Origin: CAYJMQ01 sp964371555 | GTDB lineage: Bacteria; Bdellovibrionota; JACOXK01; 2-02-FULL-40-11 | Direction: 5' to 3' | Length of the DNA stretch: 47,214 bases | Assembly: GCA_964371555.1 (NCBI GenBank) | Contig: CAYJMQ010000010.1 | Coordinates: 1-47,214, forward strand | Shown here: in pieces, positions 31,881-40,683 of the stretch | How positions within the stretch are numbered: the first letter of the stretch is position 1 | How the letters are laid out: every line of letters starts with the position of its first letter | Position numbers and translations under genes: made by a program | Notes under the pieces: model-generated | What the model was told of the DNA's origin: nothing | Databases searched by the model: none | What the model saw: only the letters and a program-made list of their open reading frames with translations

Positions 31881-34019
31881 ATGACGATGCGTACCGTAAA
31901 AGAAAAGATGAAAGCTTTATTAACCCAAGTCAGGTCAGCTTACGAAGCGTCTAAACACAAGATCAAATTCAAGCTTCTGTCTGGAATCGTGATTCTTTGC
32001 CTGTTGATTTTAGCAAGCAGCCTCTTTTCTCTTTATTACTTTAAAAAAATCCATAAGGGTTTCTCTCACCTCGCCATGCATATCTTCCCCGCCTCTCAAA
32101 AAATCACAGATCTTGCTGATAGCCTGAGGGAAAGTAAAAACTGGGCTGTTCGCTATACGCTGGAGGAAGATCCATCGAACCTCGAGCAATGGAAAGCCAA
32201 TTATCAGAAGAGCTTTTCGAAAGCCCAGGCGTTTTTTAAAGAAATGGCAGGGATTTCAGAAAAAAAGATACGTGAGGAGCTTCATCAGGTGCAGAGAAGT
32301 TTAGAGGTTTTTTCAAAAGAGGTAACCCCTGTCCTTGAGCAACATGAAGAACGCCTGGCGCTGGCGCAGTTTAAGTATGAAAAAATAGGTGAGTTTTCCT
32401 CAATTGCGAGTGGGATCAATTCAGAGCTCGAAGAGCTCTCCCAAGGGGTGATCACAAGACAAGATCTGCATAAGAAGATTACGAATCTCAAAAAAATGGT
32501 GGCCGATTCAGGGGTACTCTTTTCCCAGCCGATCTTTTCAGCGCTGAAGGTTCAGGCTAAGGCAGAGCTTGAAGATGCCCTTACTTCGAGAAAAGCGGTC
32601 TTTGAAGAAAACATGAATCTTTTTGACAAGGAAGTTGGGATCCTTTTTCCGCTTATCGCCTCTCCCCCCCAAAAACAGCATCTGCATAAGGCCAAGATTC
32701 TTAGTGTTCAGATGAGGCGCCTTGTCTTTGGCCACCAGCAGCTTTTCGATCTGTATAAGACAGAGATTGAAAAATTGGTATCGATATGGAAGACGATTGA
32801 TGCGCTAAATCTTGCCTACCAGGGAGTTCATAAAGGGACTGAATCGGTGGTTCAACTTGTCAATGAGTCGATGAAGCAGGCGATGCAAACACTCAGTCAA
32901 TCACAGCAGGGAAACCGGGCAACTCTCTTTTTTCTGATCTTTATTTTTGTTATTTTGGGGATTGGGGCGAGCGTTTTTGTATCAAACAGTATTATTTCTC
33001 CAATAGAGATTCTTGCCGGCGTTACGAAAAAAATAGGCGCCGGCGACCTCCATCAAAGGGTTCCGGTAAGCTCTTCCGATGAGATTGGCGAGCTTGCCAT
33101 TGCGTTTAACCAGATGACGGAGTCTCTCGAGAAAGCCAATGCCGAAATTCAGGAGCTCAATAAGGGGTTGGAAAAAAAGGTTGACGAAAGAACGAAAGAG
33201 CTAAGGCTTACGCTGGAGGATCTTGAACTTAAAAACGAGCAGCTTGTGGTGGGGAGCCGCATGAAATCTGAGTTTCTTGCCAATATGTCGCACGAGCTTA
33301 GGACTCCCTTGAATAGCATCATTGGGTTTAGCGAGCTGATCATTACCGATACCAGCCAAAAGCTTTCGGATCGGACGAAGAAAAATATTCAAAATGTGGT
33401 CGACAGTGGGAGAGATCTATGGGCGCTCATCAATGCTATTTTGGATATTGCCAAAATTGAGGCCGGCAAGATGACGGTTTCCTGCTCTGAGTTTAACATC
33501 TCCGACCTTATCGAGGGCAGCATTATAACCAATGAGGTCTTGCTTCATGGCAAGGATGTCAAAATTGAAAAGCATCTGCCAAAACATCTCCCAAATTGTT
33601 ACTCTGACGCGACAAAAACCAAGCAGATCGTGAACAATCTGATTAATAACGCCGTAAAGTTCACGGAAAAGGGGATGATTTCCATCTCCGTGGAAGCGAA
33701 AGAAAAATATTTTGTTTTTAAAGTTACAGACACAGGGATCGGAATTTCAGAGGAGAATCAAAAAATCATCTTTGATGAATTCCGGCAGGTGGATGCCAGC
33801 ACAACACGCAAGCATAGTGGAAGTGGTCTGGGTCTTGCGATTGTCAAAAAAATGGCGGTGCTTCTCGGAGGGAGTGTCGATATCGAAAGTGAAGAGGGAA
33901 AGGGAAGCTCTTTTACCGTCATTTTTCCGGTCCGCTTCGAAGCCAAAAAAGAGGAGACGCTAAAACAGAAAAAGGAATTTGAAAAAAAGGGGGGGGCGCG
34001 GCTCAAAAAAGCTGCCTGA
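31881..34019 (+). CDS. HAMP-domain membrane histidine kinase
   Basis: ATG 31881 gives 712 residues; a TTG at 31842 is less likely. There are two membrane segments, near residues 34-53 (LLSGIVILCLLILASSLF) and about 350-370. The long extracytoplasmic helical sensor between them resembles four-helix-bundle (methyl-accepting) sensors. Then come HAMP, a coiled coil and HisKA with ANMSHELRTPLNSIIGF (His near 470). HATPase_c follows, with N-box NNLINNAVKF, G1 DTGIGIS and G2 GSGLGLAIVKK. The protein ends in a Lys-rich stretch. It is the head of a signalling run that includes two receivers and a receiver-kinase, so phosphotransfer between them is likely. Confidence 0.9.
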   Translation: MTMRTVKEKMKALLTQVRSAYEASKHKIKFKLLSGIVILCLLILASSLFSLYYFKKIHKGFSHLAMHIFPASQKITDLADSLRESKNWAVRYTLEEDPSNLEQWKANYQKSFSKAQAFFKEMAGISEKKIREELHQVQRSLEVFSKEVTPVLEQHEERLALAQFKYEKIGEFSSIASGINSELEELSQGVITRQDLHKKITNLKKMVADSGVLFSQPIFSALKVQAKAELEDALTSRKAVFEENMNLFDKEVGILFPLIASPPQKQHLHKAKILSVQMRRLVFGHQQLFDLYKTEIEKLVSIWKTIDALNLAYQGVHKGTESVVQLVNESMKQAMQTLSQSQQGNRATLFFLIFIFVILGIGASVFVSNSIISPIEILAGVTKKIGAGDLHQRVPVSSSDEIGELAIAFNQMTESLEKANAEIQELNKGLEKKVDERTKELRLTLEDLELKNEQLVVGSRMKSEFLANMSHELRTPLNSIIGFSELIITDTSQKLSDRTKKNIQNVVDSGRDLWALINAILDIAKIEAGKMTVSCSEFNISDLIEGSIITNEVLLHGKDVKIEKHLPKHLPNCYSDATKTKQIVNNLINNAVKFTEKGMISISVEAKEKYFVFKVTDTGIGISEENQKIIFDEFRQVDASTTRKHSGSGLGLAIVKKMAVLLGGSVDIESEEGKGSSFTVIFPVRFEAKKEETLKQKKEFEKKGGARLKKAA

Positions 34020-34033
34020 GGCCGCTTAAAAAA

Positions 34034-34405
34034 GTGGGACGCAGGAAGAAGATTTTGATTATCGAAGATTCTGAAAAGAATCTCGATCTTTGTACGCAGA
34101 TTCTCGAGGGGGATTATGAGGTCATGACAGCCAGGGATGGCAAAGAGGGGATAGAGAAGGCCCTTCAGGGATGGCCTGATTTGATTCTGATGGATTTGTC
34201 ATTACCTCAAGTAAACGGCTGGGAAGCGACGCGTCAAATCAAAAAGCAGATGCCTGAACTTGCGATTGTGGCGCTCACAGCCCATGCCCTTTCAGGGGAC
34301 GAAGAGCGTGCCAGGCAAGCCGGATGCGATGATTATCTGGCAAAACCCTTTTTACCAAAGGAGCTTAAAGACATTGTTGAACGGAACCTCAAAAAAGCTG
34401 CCTAA
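34034..34405 (+). CDS. Single-domain response regulator receiver
   Basis: The 123-residue protein is a stand-alone REC domain: IIEDSEKN (acidic pocket), phosphoacceptor Asp54 in LILMDLSLPQ, Thr in VALTAHA and Lys104 in YLAKPF. It resembles DivK/CheY-like phosphate carriers without an output domain. GTG 34034 is the start. Lying between the HAMP kinase and a second receiver, it is a likely relay partner. Confidence 0.85.
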   Translation: MGRRKKILIIEDSEKNLDLCTQILEGDYEVMTARDGKEGIEKALQGWPDLILMDLSLPQVNGWEATRQIKKQMPELAIVALTAHALSGDEERARQAGCDDYLAKPFLPKELKDIVERNLKKAA

Positions 34406-34439
34406 AAAAGATATTCTCTTAAAGAGGAGATACAAAATA

Positions 34440-34997
34440 ATGATTGTCGACGACAATGAGAGAAATGTTGAACTCCTGCGGGAACAGTTTAATCAGGCGG
34501 GATATGAAACCATCTGCTGTTCTTCAGGGAGTGAGGTTTTAAATACGGTGTCGCGTGAGAAACCGGATCTCGTTCTTCTCGATATTATGATGCCAAATCT
34601 TGATGGATATCAGACATGCGGGATTCTTAAAGAAACATACAAAGACAAGTTTCTTCCGGTTATTTTGATTTCCGTAAAAGACGACGCAGAGAGCAAAATC
34701 AGGGGGCTTTCTTCGGGCGCTGACGATTATATGATTAAACCCTATGACTTTCATGAGCTTAAAATGAGGATTCTTAATTTGTTGAAAATTGTTGAACTGG
34801 ATGAAGAACAAGCGCTTCTTTTTGACTATTATCGGGAAAGCCTGCAGGTTCTTAAAGAAATCAGACTTTTGATGGAGAGTCTTTCTTACGCCCTGAAAAA
34901 AATCGGTGAAGGAAAAGAAACCGATAGCCGGTTCGCTGAAAAACAGATTTCAGCTATCTTGAGCAAGATCGATCATCTTGAAAGGAGATTGGGATGA
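34440..34997 (+). CDS. Response regulator receiver with C-terminal helical extension
   Basis: ATG 34440 follows an AGGAG ribosome site; longer upstream frames lack a plausible start. The receiver (residues 1-120) has IVDDNERN, phosphoacceptor Asp48 in LVLLDIMMPNLDGYQ, and Lys in YMIKPYDFHEL. The remaining 65 residues form predicted helices (KEIRLLMESLSYALKKIG) with no known output domain; they may dimerise or contact the kinase. The stop overlaps the next ATG (34994) as ATGA. Confidence 0.85.
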   Translation: MIVDDNERNVELLREQFNQAGYETICCSSGSEVLNTVSREKPDLVLLDIMMPNLDGYQTCGILKETYKDKFLPVILISVKDDAESKIRGLSSGADDYMIKPYDFHELKMRILNLLKIVELDEEQALLFDYYRESLQVLKEIRLLMESLSYALKKIGEGKETDSRFAEKQISAILSKIDHLERRLG

Positions 34998-36073
34998 AAC
35001 CCAAAATTCTTGTTGTCGATGATATGAAAGAAAATGTTGATATGCTCAATCAATATTTTCAGATGAAAGGATTTCAAACGATTCTGGCCTATGGCGGCAA
35101 AGAAGCGATTGAGAAAGCGGAGCAGGAGAGCCCGGATCTGATTCTTCTTGATGTCATTATGCCGGATGTCGATGGGTTTCAGGTCTGTGAAACCCTGAAG
35201 AAAAAACGGACTCATTTTAAGGATATTCCAATTGTGCTTGTGACGGCTCGCGATGATTTGGACAGTAAGATCAAGGGGTTAGAGATGGGAGCTGACGACT
35301 ATGTGACAAAACCTTTTGAAATCCGTGAGCTTGAGGCGCGTGTGAATAGCGCGGTGAGGCTCAAGAAAGCGCATGATGAGCTCAAAGAGCTCAACGAAAT
35401 GAAAAATCAATTTTTGGGGATTGCGAGCCACGATCTTAAGGGACCCATTGCCCGCATTGAACAGGCAGCGGAGCTGATTTTAAAGAACCGGGGGGATTTA
35501 AAGACGGAACAGCTGCAGCAGCTTGCGCGGATTAAAAAAGAGGCGAGGGACATTTTTAGCTTAATCTCCGATCTTTTAAACATTGTAAAAATCGACGCGG
35601 GGAAATTGGGGCTGGATACAAAAGAGGTCGATTTTGAAATATTAATCGATGAGCTTCTGAGAATGAATTTCATGGCTGCAGAGAGTAAAAAATTGAAAGT
35701 TGAGACGGTGATAGAAACCGGTATTCCAAAAATCATTGCTGATCCGATGCGGCTTTTGGAGGTGCTGGAAAACCTTGTTTCCAATGCGATGAAGTTTTCT
35801 CATTCTGGTGGGGCAATTACCGTTGGCTTGAGGAAAGTAGACAATGGTCTCGAACTGACAGTTGCGGACCAGGGGGTCGGGATTCCGGAAGCGGAGCTTC
35901 AGCATGTTTTTGACCGCTTCGTCAAGTTATCCCCAAAGCCGACAGCCGGTGAAAAGGGGACCGGTCTTGGTCTTTCGATCTGCAAACAGATTGTTGAACT
36001 GCACAAAGGGAAAATATCTTTAAAAAGCAAGGTTGGCAAAGGGACGACTGTTACGGTATTTTTGCCAGTATAG
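34994..36073 (+). CDS. Receiver-histidine kinase fusion
   Basis: The 359-residue cytoplasmic protein begins with a REC domain (VVDDMKEN, Asp53 in LILLDVIMPDVDGFQ, Lys106 in YVTKPFE). HisKA follows with LGIASHDLKGPIARIEQ (His146), then HATPase_c with ENLVSNAMKFS (N-box), DQGVGIPEAE (G1) and GTGLGLSICKQI (G2). A receiver in front of a kinase, with no membrane segment, is the layout of kinases that take input from another relay component and pass phosphate onward. It is translationally coupled to the preceding receiver gene. Confidence 0.9.
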   Translation: MKPKILVVDDMKENVDMLNQYFQMKGFQTILAYGGKEAIEKAEQESPDLILLDVIMPDVDGFQVCETLKKKRTHFKDIPIVLVTARDDLDSKIKGLEMGADDYVTKPFEIRELEARVNSAVRLKKAHDELKELNEMKNQFLGIASHDLKGPIARIEQAAELILKNRGDLKTEQLQQLARIKKEARDIFSLISDLLNIVKIDAGKLGLDTKEVDFEILIDELLRMNFMAAESKKLKVETVIETGIPKIIADPMRLLEVLENLVSNAMKFSHSGGAITVGLRKVDNGLELTVADQGVGIPEAELQHVFDRFVKLSPKPTAGEKGTGLGLSICKQIVELHKGKISLKSKVGKGTTVTVFLPV

Positions 36074-36097
36074 AAACAGCTATGCTAATGTGGCCGC

Positions 36098-38143
36098 ATG
36101 CCCATGCCAGGATCGGTGGTTTTTACATTTCATCCTGAAATTCATCTGTTGCTTCAAAAAAAATATCAGGAGGCAGGGGCGGCAATTCTCCCCTTTAAAA
36201 AATGGGTGGCCGAGAGGCTTTCGCAAAAGATTTCATTTCATTTGCCACTTCGGCGGCCATTTAGGCTAATCGACGAAGAGGAACAGAGGCTTTATATAAA
36301 AAAATTGAGAGAGATTGCGTTGCACGACTCTCTCGTATTTGACGGTATCGATGATCTTGCGTTAGCCCTTTTCAAAGCCCTCAAAGATAAAGAGATCGGC
36401 TCGGACGATTTTTTAAAAGGGATAGAACGCGCCAACCTCCTGATGCCGAAGAAAAAGTTCCTGATCTCTCTTGGCCGCTGGTATGAAGCCTATCTTGAAA
36501 AAAATAAGCCCCCCGTTCAACCCGTTCCAATTGACGAAGAGGATCTCTATAAACTGGCGATTTCGCTCTATCCTTCCGAGACTCGTCTTTTGGAATTGGA
36601 TAAAGCCGTAGTGTTGGCGCTCAAGCCGACTTCTTTGGAATTAAAGCTTCTTCACTTGTTGGAGGAAGAAGGAACGAATGTCGAAATGATCTCTATTGAT
36701 TCTTTTAACCCTAAAAAGGTTCCGGACATTTTTGTGGTGGAGGCGGAATCTTTGCATTTGGAGGTTGAATCTGTTCTAAAAGATATTTCATTTCAGTTTG
36801 AGTCTGGGGCGCGCGAATGTCTGATCTACTGTTTTCAGTTATGGCCGGTTTATCGTCAAATTCTTTCAGCCGGATGTAGAAAGTACGGTATTCCCCTGGA
36901 TTCGCTTACGATTCTTCCGTGGGAAGATAATACGATCGTGCTTGGGCAGATGGGGTTAGTCTATCTCTTGGGGGTATCAGAAGAAAAATCTCAAGGGCCG
37001 CTTGATTTCTTCCTGCCTCAGGAAAAAGAACATTTGAACCATTGTTTAAAGAGCGATCTTTTCGAACTGCCGTATGAGAGGAAAGAACGAACGAGGCAGC
37101 TCCTTCGTTATCTGGCTTCGTCCAGTGAGCGATTGAAGCTGAGTTACGTTGCTGATCCGAAAAATAAGCGCTCCCCCCTCATTGAAGAATTTTTGGCTGA
37201 ATATCCAAAAGCCTCGTTTGAGAAAGCCGGTTATCCTGATGAGAAGGTGGGTTATCCTGAGCCAAAGGCGCCAAAGTCAAAAGATTCCGTAGGGGGGGGG
37301 GATGTTAGTTCGTTTGGGATGACAGACCACGATTTCCCCCTCCCGCACGTCTGCTCCGTGCGCTCTTTGAGCCAGTATCAGCGGTGCCCTTATGGCTTTT
37401 TTTTGAAAGAATGTCTTGGGTTTTATCCGAAGACTATCGATCCGAGAGGGCAGAAAGGGCTTACAGCCGCGGAGGAAGGGGAGATTTATCACGATATTTT
37501 ATTCCGGTTTTTTTCGGGGGGGTGTCTGGATTCTTTGGGTGTCTGTCGGGAGTCGTTTGACATTTTTTCGAATAAAATCGGCCATCAGATTCCGCTTACG
37601 CAGCGCCTCAAAATGGAGAAGACCGTTTCACTTTTTTTGGCGGAAGAGAAAGAGTGGCGCCAAATCAGTCGTTTTAAACCGCGCTATTTTGAGCATTCGT
37701 TTGAGATCGAATTAAAAGAGGGGATCTTTCTTCATGGAAAAATAGACCGGGTAGATGTGGATGAAGAGAGCAAGGAATTTATAGTCATCGATTATAAAAC
37801 GGGGGGGGATCTGCCATCAGCCAAAGAGGTGATGGCAGGCCGTGATTTCCAGCTTGTTATTTATGCGATTGCGATGGAAGAGCTATTTTTACGGGGATAT
37901 CGTCCTTTTCAAGGTTTTTGTTATCATGTAAAAAAAGCAAAATCGAAAAAGCTTTTTGAAGTTTTGTCCCCCCCGCCAAGATCTTTACAAGACGACTGGG
38001 AGGCGTTGAAGAAGAGAACATTGAATGAGGTTTTTTCCATCGTTTCAGAGATAAGAAAAAGGGAGTTTGCAGGCACGCCTGAGAATTGTTACAGCAGCTG
38101 TGAATTGCGGGCTATCTGCTTGACAGACGGGCAAATTTTTTAG
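36098..38143 (+). CDS. Compact AddB-like PD-(D/E)XK nuclease with iron-sulphur staple cysteines
   Basis: The 681-residue protein carries a RecB-family nuclease domain in its C-terminal third. EEGEIYHDILFRFF is near residue 460, GKIDRVDVD near 546, VIDYKTG near 562, and RDFQLVIYAIAME follows. One cysteine (RCPYGFFLKE, near 428) precedes the domain and three follow at the C-terminus (NCYSSCELRAIC), the pattern of the AddB/AdnB iron-sulphur staple, though with C-x3-C-x5-C spacing. The N-terminal 400 residues match a degraded helicase or scaffold only weakly. AddB is usually about 1,100 residues. A low-complexity linker (GYPDEKVGYPEPKAP, then a poly-G tract) sits before the nuclease. An HU gene and a helicase gene follow. 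Confidence 0.75.
   Translation: MPMPGSVVFTFHPEIHLLLQKKYQEAGAAILPFKKWVAERLSQKISFHLPLRRPFRLIDEEEQRLYIKKLREIALHDSLVFDGIDDLALALFKALKDKEIGSDDFLKGIERANLLMPKKKFLISLGRWYEAYLEKNKPPVQPVPIDEEDLYKLAISLYPSETRLLELDKAVVLALKPTSLELKLLHLLEEEGTNVEMISIDSFNPKKVPDIFVVEAESLHLEVESVLKDISFQFESGARECLIYCFQLWPVYRQILSAGCRKYGIPLDSLTILPWEDNTIVLGQMGLVYLLGVSEEKSQGPLDFFLPQEKEHLNHCLKSDLFELPYERKERTRQLLRYLASSSERLKLSYVADPKNKRSPLIEEFLAEYPKASFEKAGYPDEKVGYPEPKAPKSKDSVGGGDVSSFGMTDHDFPLPHVCSVRSLSQYQRCPYGFFLKECLGFYPKTIDPRGQKGLTAAEEGEIYHDILFRFFSGGCLDSLGVCRESFDIFSNKIGHQIPLTQRLKMEKTVSLFLAEEKEWRQISRFKPRYFEHSFEIELKEGIFLHGKIDRVDVDEESKEFIVIDYKTGGDLPSAKEVMAGRDFQLVIYAIAMEELFLRGYRPFQGFCYHVKKAKSKKLFEVLSPPPRSLQDDWEALKKRTLNEVFSIVSEIRKREFAGTPENCYSSCELRAICLTDGQIF
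37292..37301 (+). repeat. Ten-base G homopolymer inside the nuclease gene
   Basis: Ten consecutive G bases encode Gly-Gly-Gly-Asp in the linker just before the nuclease domain. Slippage here would shift the frame and remove the nuclease and iron-sulphur cysteines. Direct repeats GGTTATCCTGA at 37229-37239 and 37250-37260 lie just upstream. Confidence 0.8.
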
Positions 38144-38156
38144 TAGCGTCTCCATC

Positions 38157-38432
38157 GTGAATAAAGCGCAATTTGTCAGGCTCCTGGCATCAAAAAACCA
38201 GATCACAAGGGTTCAGGCAGAGGCTTTTTTGAATACGTTTATTCGTGTCATCAAAAAGACAGTCAAAAAAGGGGAAGATGTTAAAATTGCGCGGTTTGGG
38301 CGCTGGTATATTGCCAAAAGAGAGGCGAGAGAGAGCAGGAATCCTCAGACTGGAGTACTCATGAAAATTCCAGCCACCCGAATCCCTTCCTTTCGTTCGA
38401 GCCGGGCGCTCAAGAATGTCTGTCGCGATTAA
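38157..38432 (+). CDS. HU/IHF-family DNA-binding protein
   Basis: The 91-residue protein matches the HU/IHF fold: NKAQFVRLLASKNQITRVQAEAFLNTF forms the N-terminal helices and VKIARFGRWYIAKR the saddle strand. The arm sequence ESRNPQTG ends in the conserved RNPQTG, and FRSSRALK is the C-terminal helix. Start GTG 38157. It lies 13 bp after the AddB-like gene. HU proteins bend DNA; a dedicated copy in a nuclease-helicase operon might help load or restrain DNA ends, but it may also be a general HU paralogue. Confidence 0.9.
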   Translation: MNKAQFVRLLASKNQITRVQAEAFLNTFIRVIKKTVKKGEDVKIARFGRWYIAKREARESRNPQTGVLMKIPATRIPSFRSSRALKNVCRD

Positions 38433-38433
38433 C

Positions 38434-38448
38434 CCACAGAAACTGTGG
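38434..38448. terminator. Small hairpin after the HU gene
   Basis: CCACAG-AAA-CTGTGG is a perfect 6-bp stem with a three-base loop, just after the HU stop codon. No T run follows, so it is a weak or Rho-type terminator candidate, or a binding site. The reverse strand of 38444-38452 reads TTTTCCACA, fitting the DnaA-box pattern TTWTNCACA, probably by chance. Confidence 0.35.
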
Positions 38449-38532
38449 AAAACTGGATATTTTCTGTGATTTTAAGTTTATAAATTGTTGAAACAACTTA
38501 TTTTTTAGAAAATAGACTATTTTTTAATCATT

Positions 38533-40683
38533 ATGTCGTCATTACAATATTCTGGAGATCTTATAACCATTTCGGCAACCACCCCGGATCAAAGGCGTGT
38601 GATAACTTCATCCTCCCCGTGGATAGCGGTTCAGGCTCAGCCTGGCTCAGGCAAGACGTATGTACTTGTGGAAAGATTGAGTCGTCTGCTTGAGATGCAG
38701 GGGAAGGGGGAGGTTGTTGCGATCACATTTACAGAAAAGGCGGCTCAAGAGATCAAAAAGCGGGTTGAGAAATCGTTAAATCGAGCCGCTTCATCAAGGC
38801 TGTGGGTTTCTACGATCCATGGTTTTTGCCTGCGGATTTTAAAAGAATATTCATGGCTGATAGGTCTTTCGAATTCCTTTTCGATTCTTTCAGATGAAGA
38901 ACAGATTTTTTTTCTTGAGATCGCGATGCGGGATGCCTTGATTGAGCTGGAGGCTTGTGGCTCCGAACCTTATTTCAATCTTCTTTCCATCTATGAGTTG
39001 AGTCAGTGTGAGGCGATGATCCGGCAGCTCTTTACACTTCGGTTTCGTCTAAAATCGCTTCCCCTGCCGCAAGATCAGATGTCGCTTAAGATATATCAGG
39101 ATTTAAAATTTGTTTTTGAACGGGTTCTTTCAGGCTATGAGGCGCTTAAAAAAGAACATCAGGCATCTGATTTCGATGATTTATTATTCGGTTCTCTTTG
39201 CCTTCTCAGGAAGGAAGATGAAGTGAGAAAGGAACTGCGAAGAAGATTTTCGGCAATTCTTGTTGATGAATTTCAGGATACAGATGAGATCCAAAAAGAG
39301 ATTCTCGATCTTTTGACAAAAGAAGATGGCAAAGACCGCCCCCCTTCTTTAATGATTGTCGGGGATGTGAATCAATCGATCTACCGTTTTCGGGGGGCAA
39401 ATGTCGATTTGTTCAGGAATCTCAAAGAAGATATTGTTTTGAAAGGGGGGGCTTCTTTTGAGCTGGTCCAAAATTTTAGAAGTTCAGAGCCGGTCATTGA
39501 ATTTGTCAACTGTCTCTTTGAGCCTCTTTTGGGGAGAGACTTTTTAAAATCTCTGTACTCTGAGTGCGAAGCCGCAAAGAGTCTCTCCATGAAAAACAAA
39601 ACAGGTGCGCCCCCCGCAGGGGTCGAATATTGGACACCTACGGTGTGTGCACCTACGGTGTGTGCACCTGCGGCGGTGGGCGCACCTGCGGTAGATGGGC
39701 GCATACGTGAAGCTACATGGCTTGCCACATATATTAGCTCGTTTTGCAAAGATGGCTCGGTGTGGTCTCACATTGCGATTCTTTTGCGTGGAATGACATA
39801 TAGTCATCTGTATGAAAAGGCATTGAGCGAGGCTGGGATTCCGTGGGTGAAATCGGCGCAGAGCCGCTTTTATGAGAAGCCAGAGATTTTGGGGCTTTTG
39901 GCCCCGTTAAAATGGGTTTGCGATCCGACGGATGAATATTCGTTGTGGCTGACGCTTTCATCCCCCCTAAGTGGTCTGTCGTCCCATATTTTAAATGTTT
40001 TGACTGTCTGTCGGGCGAGAGATCGCGAGCCGCTTGAGGGGCTCTTAAAATCTAAAGAGTGCTTTAAGAATTTTTATTTCAGGCTTGAAAGACTAAAATC
40101 GCTGAAGGGGTCTGTTTCTTTGACAGAGTGGTATGCTTCATTCGTGATGAAGATGACGCCAGTCACTATCCGGTTTTTAGAAACAGTCCTTCAGTTTGAG
40201 AGAAGATATCCGAAGGCTGACTGGGAAGATTTTTTGATTTATATGGAGGCGCTCAAAGGTGCGGCGGTCAAATCTTCTACGGAGGAATTTCAGGGGGATG
40301 GGGTTCGGATCATGACTGTCCATCAGGCAAAGGGGCTCGAATTTGAGGTCGTTTTTCTTCCAGATCTCGGTTATCTTCCAAAAGGAGAGAGCCCGTGGCT
40401 TCTCATTGACAAAAAATCGGGGATTGGGTTAAAAATTCCGTCTGAAAAGCCGTTTGAATGGAAGGGGGACGGCGTTTATCAGGAGATTCAGGAGGCCGAA
40501 AAGAGGGCACAAATAGATGAATCAAAGAGAATTTTCTATGTGGCAGCGACGCGCGCGAAAAAATGGCTCATTTTGTCCCACAGTTCCTTATTAAAAAAAC
40601 CCCGCAAAGAGAGCTGGGCCTGTTGGATGGAAGAGAATAAAGAGCGTCTCAAACCTTATATAAAAGAAGGGCAGTTTGAATGA
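38533..40683 (+). CDS. UvrD/PcrA-type superfamily 1 helicase (AddA-like, no nuclease domain)
   Basis: The 716-residue protein has the SF1A motifs: AQPGSGKTYV (residues 35-44), AITFTEKAAQEIKKRV (Ia), STIHGFCLRIL, VDEFQDTDEIQ (II), GDVNQSIYRFRGA (III), LVQNFRSSEPV (IV), MTVHQAKGLEFEVVFLPDLG (V) and IFYVAATRAKKWL (VI). The protein ends about 40 residues after motif VI, whereas AddA continues with a nuclease domain to about 1,200 residues. It therefore resembles AdnA/PcrA/RecB helicase cores. A 15-18 bp degenerate tandem repeat inserts PTVCAPTVCAPAAVGAPAVDG after motif IV. With the AddB-like nuclease two genes upstream it could form a reduced end-resection complex. Confidence 0.85.
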   Translation: MSSLQYSGDLITISATTPDQRRVITSSSPWIAVQAQPGSGKTYVLVERLSRLLEMQGKGEVVAITFTEKAAQEIKKRVEKSLNRAASSRLWVSTIHGFCLRILKEYSWLIGLSNSFSILSDEEQIFFLEIAMRDALIELEACGSEPYFNLLSIYELSQCEAMIRQLFTLRFRLKSLPLPQDQMSLKIYQDLKFVFERVLSGYEALKKEHQASDFDDLLFGSLCLLRKEDEVRKELRRRFSAILVDEFQDTDEIQKEILDLLTKEDGKDRPPSLMIVGDVNQSIYRFRGANVDLFRNLKEDIVLKGGASFELVQNFRSSEPVIEFVNCLFEPLLGRDFLKSLYSECEAAKSLSMKNKTGAPPAGVEYWTPTVCAPTVCAPAAVGAPAVDGRIREATWLATYISSFCKDGSVWSHIAILLRGMTYSHLYEKALSEAGIPWVKSAQSRFYEKPEILGLLAPLKWVCDPTDEYSLWLTLSSPLSGLSSHILNVLTVCRARDREPLEGLLKSKECFKNFYFRLERLKSLKGSVSLTEWYASFVMKMTPVTIRFLETVLQFERRYPKADWEDFLIYMEALKGAAVKSSTEEFQGDGVRIMTVHQAKGLEFEVVFLPDLGYLPKGESPWLLIDKKSGIGLKIPSEKPFEWKGDGVYQEIQEAEKRAQIDESKRIFYVAATRAKKWLILSHSSLLKKPRKESWACWMEENKERLKPYIKEGQFE
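39635..39701 (+). repeat. Four-unit degenerate tandem repeat in the helicase gene
   Basis: Units of CACCTACGGTGTGTG type occur at 39635-39648 and 39649-39663, then diverged 18-19 bp versions at 39664-39681 and 39682-39700. They encode a Pro/Ala/Val/Cys-rich loop in the frame of the helicase. Confidence 0.75.

Noticed and set aside
38444..38452. Replication origin suggested by a DnaA-box-like sequence near an AT-rich stretch
   Set aside because: Only one box is visible and no dnaA, dnaN or box cluster lies nearby.
39635..39701. Possible CRISPR-like repeat
   Set aside because: The units are contiguous 14-19 bp tandem copies inside a helicase gene, without spacers.
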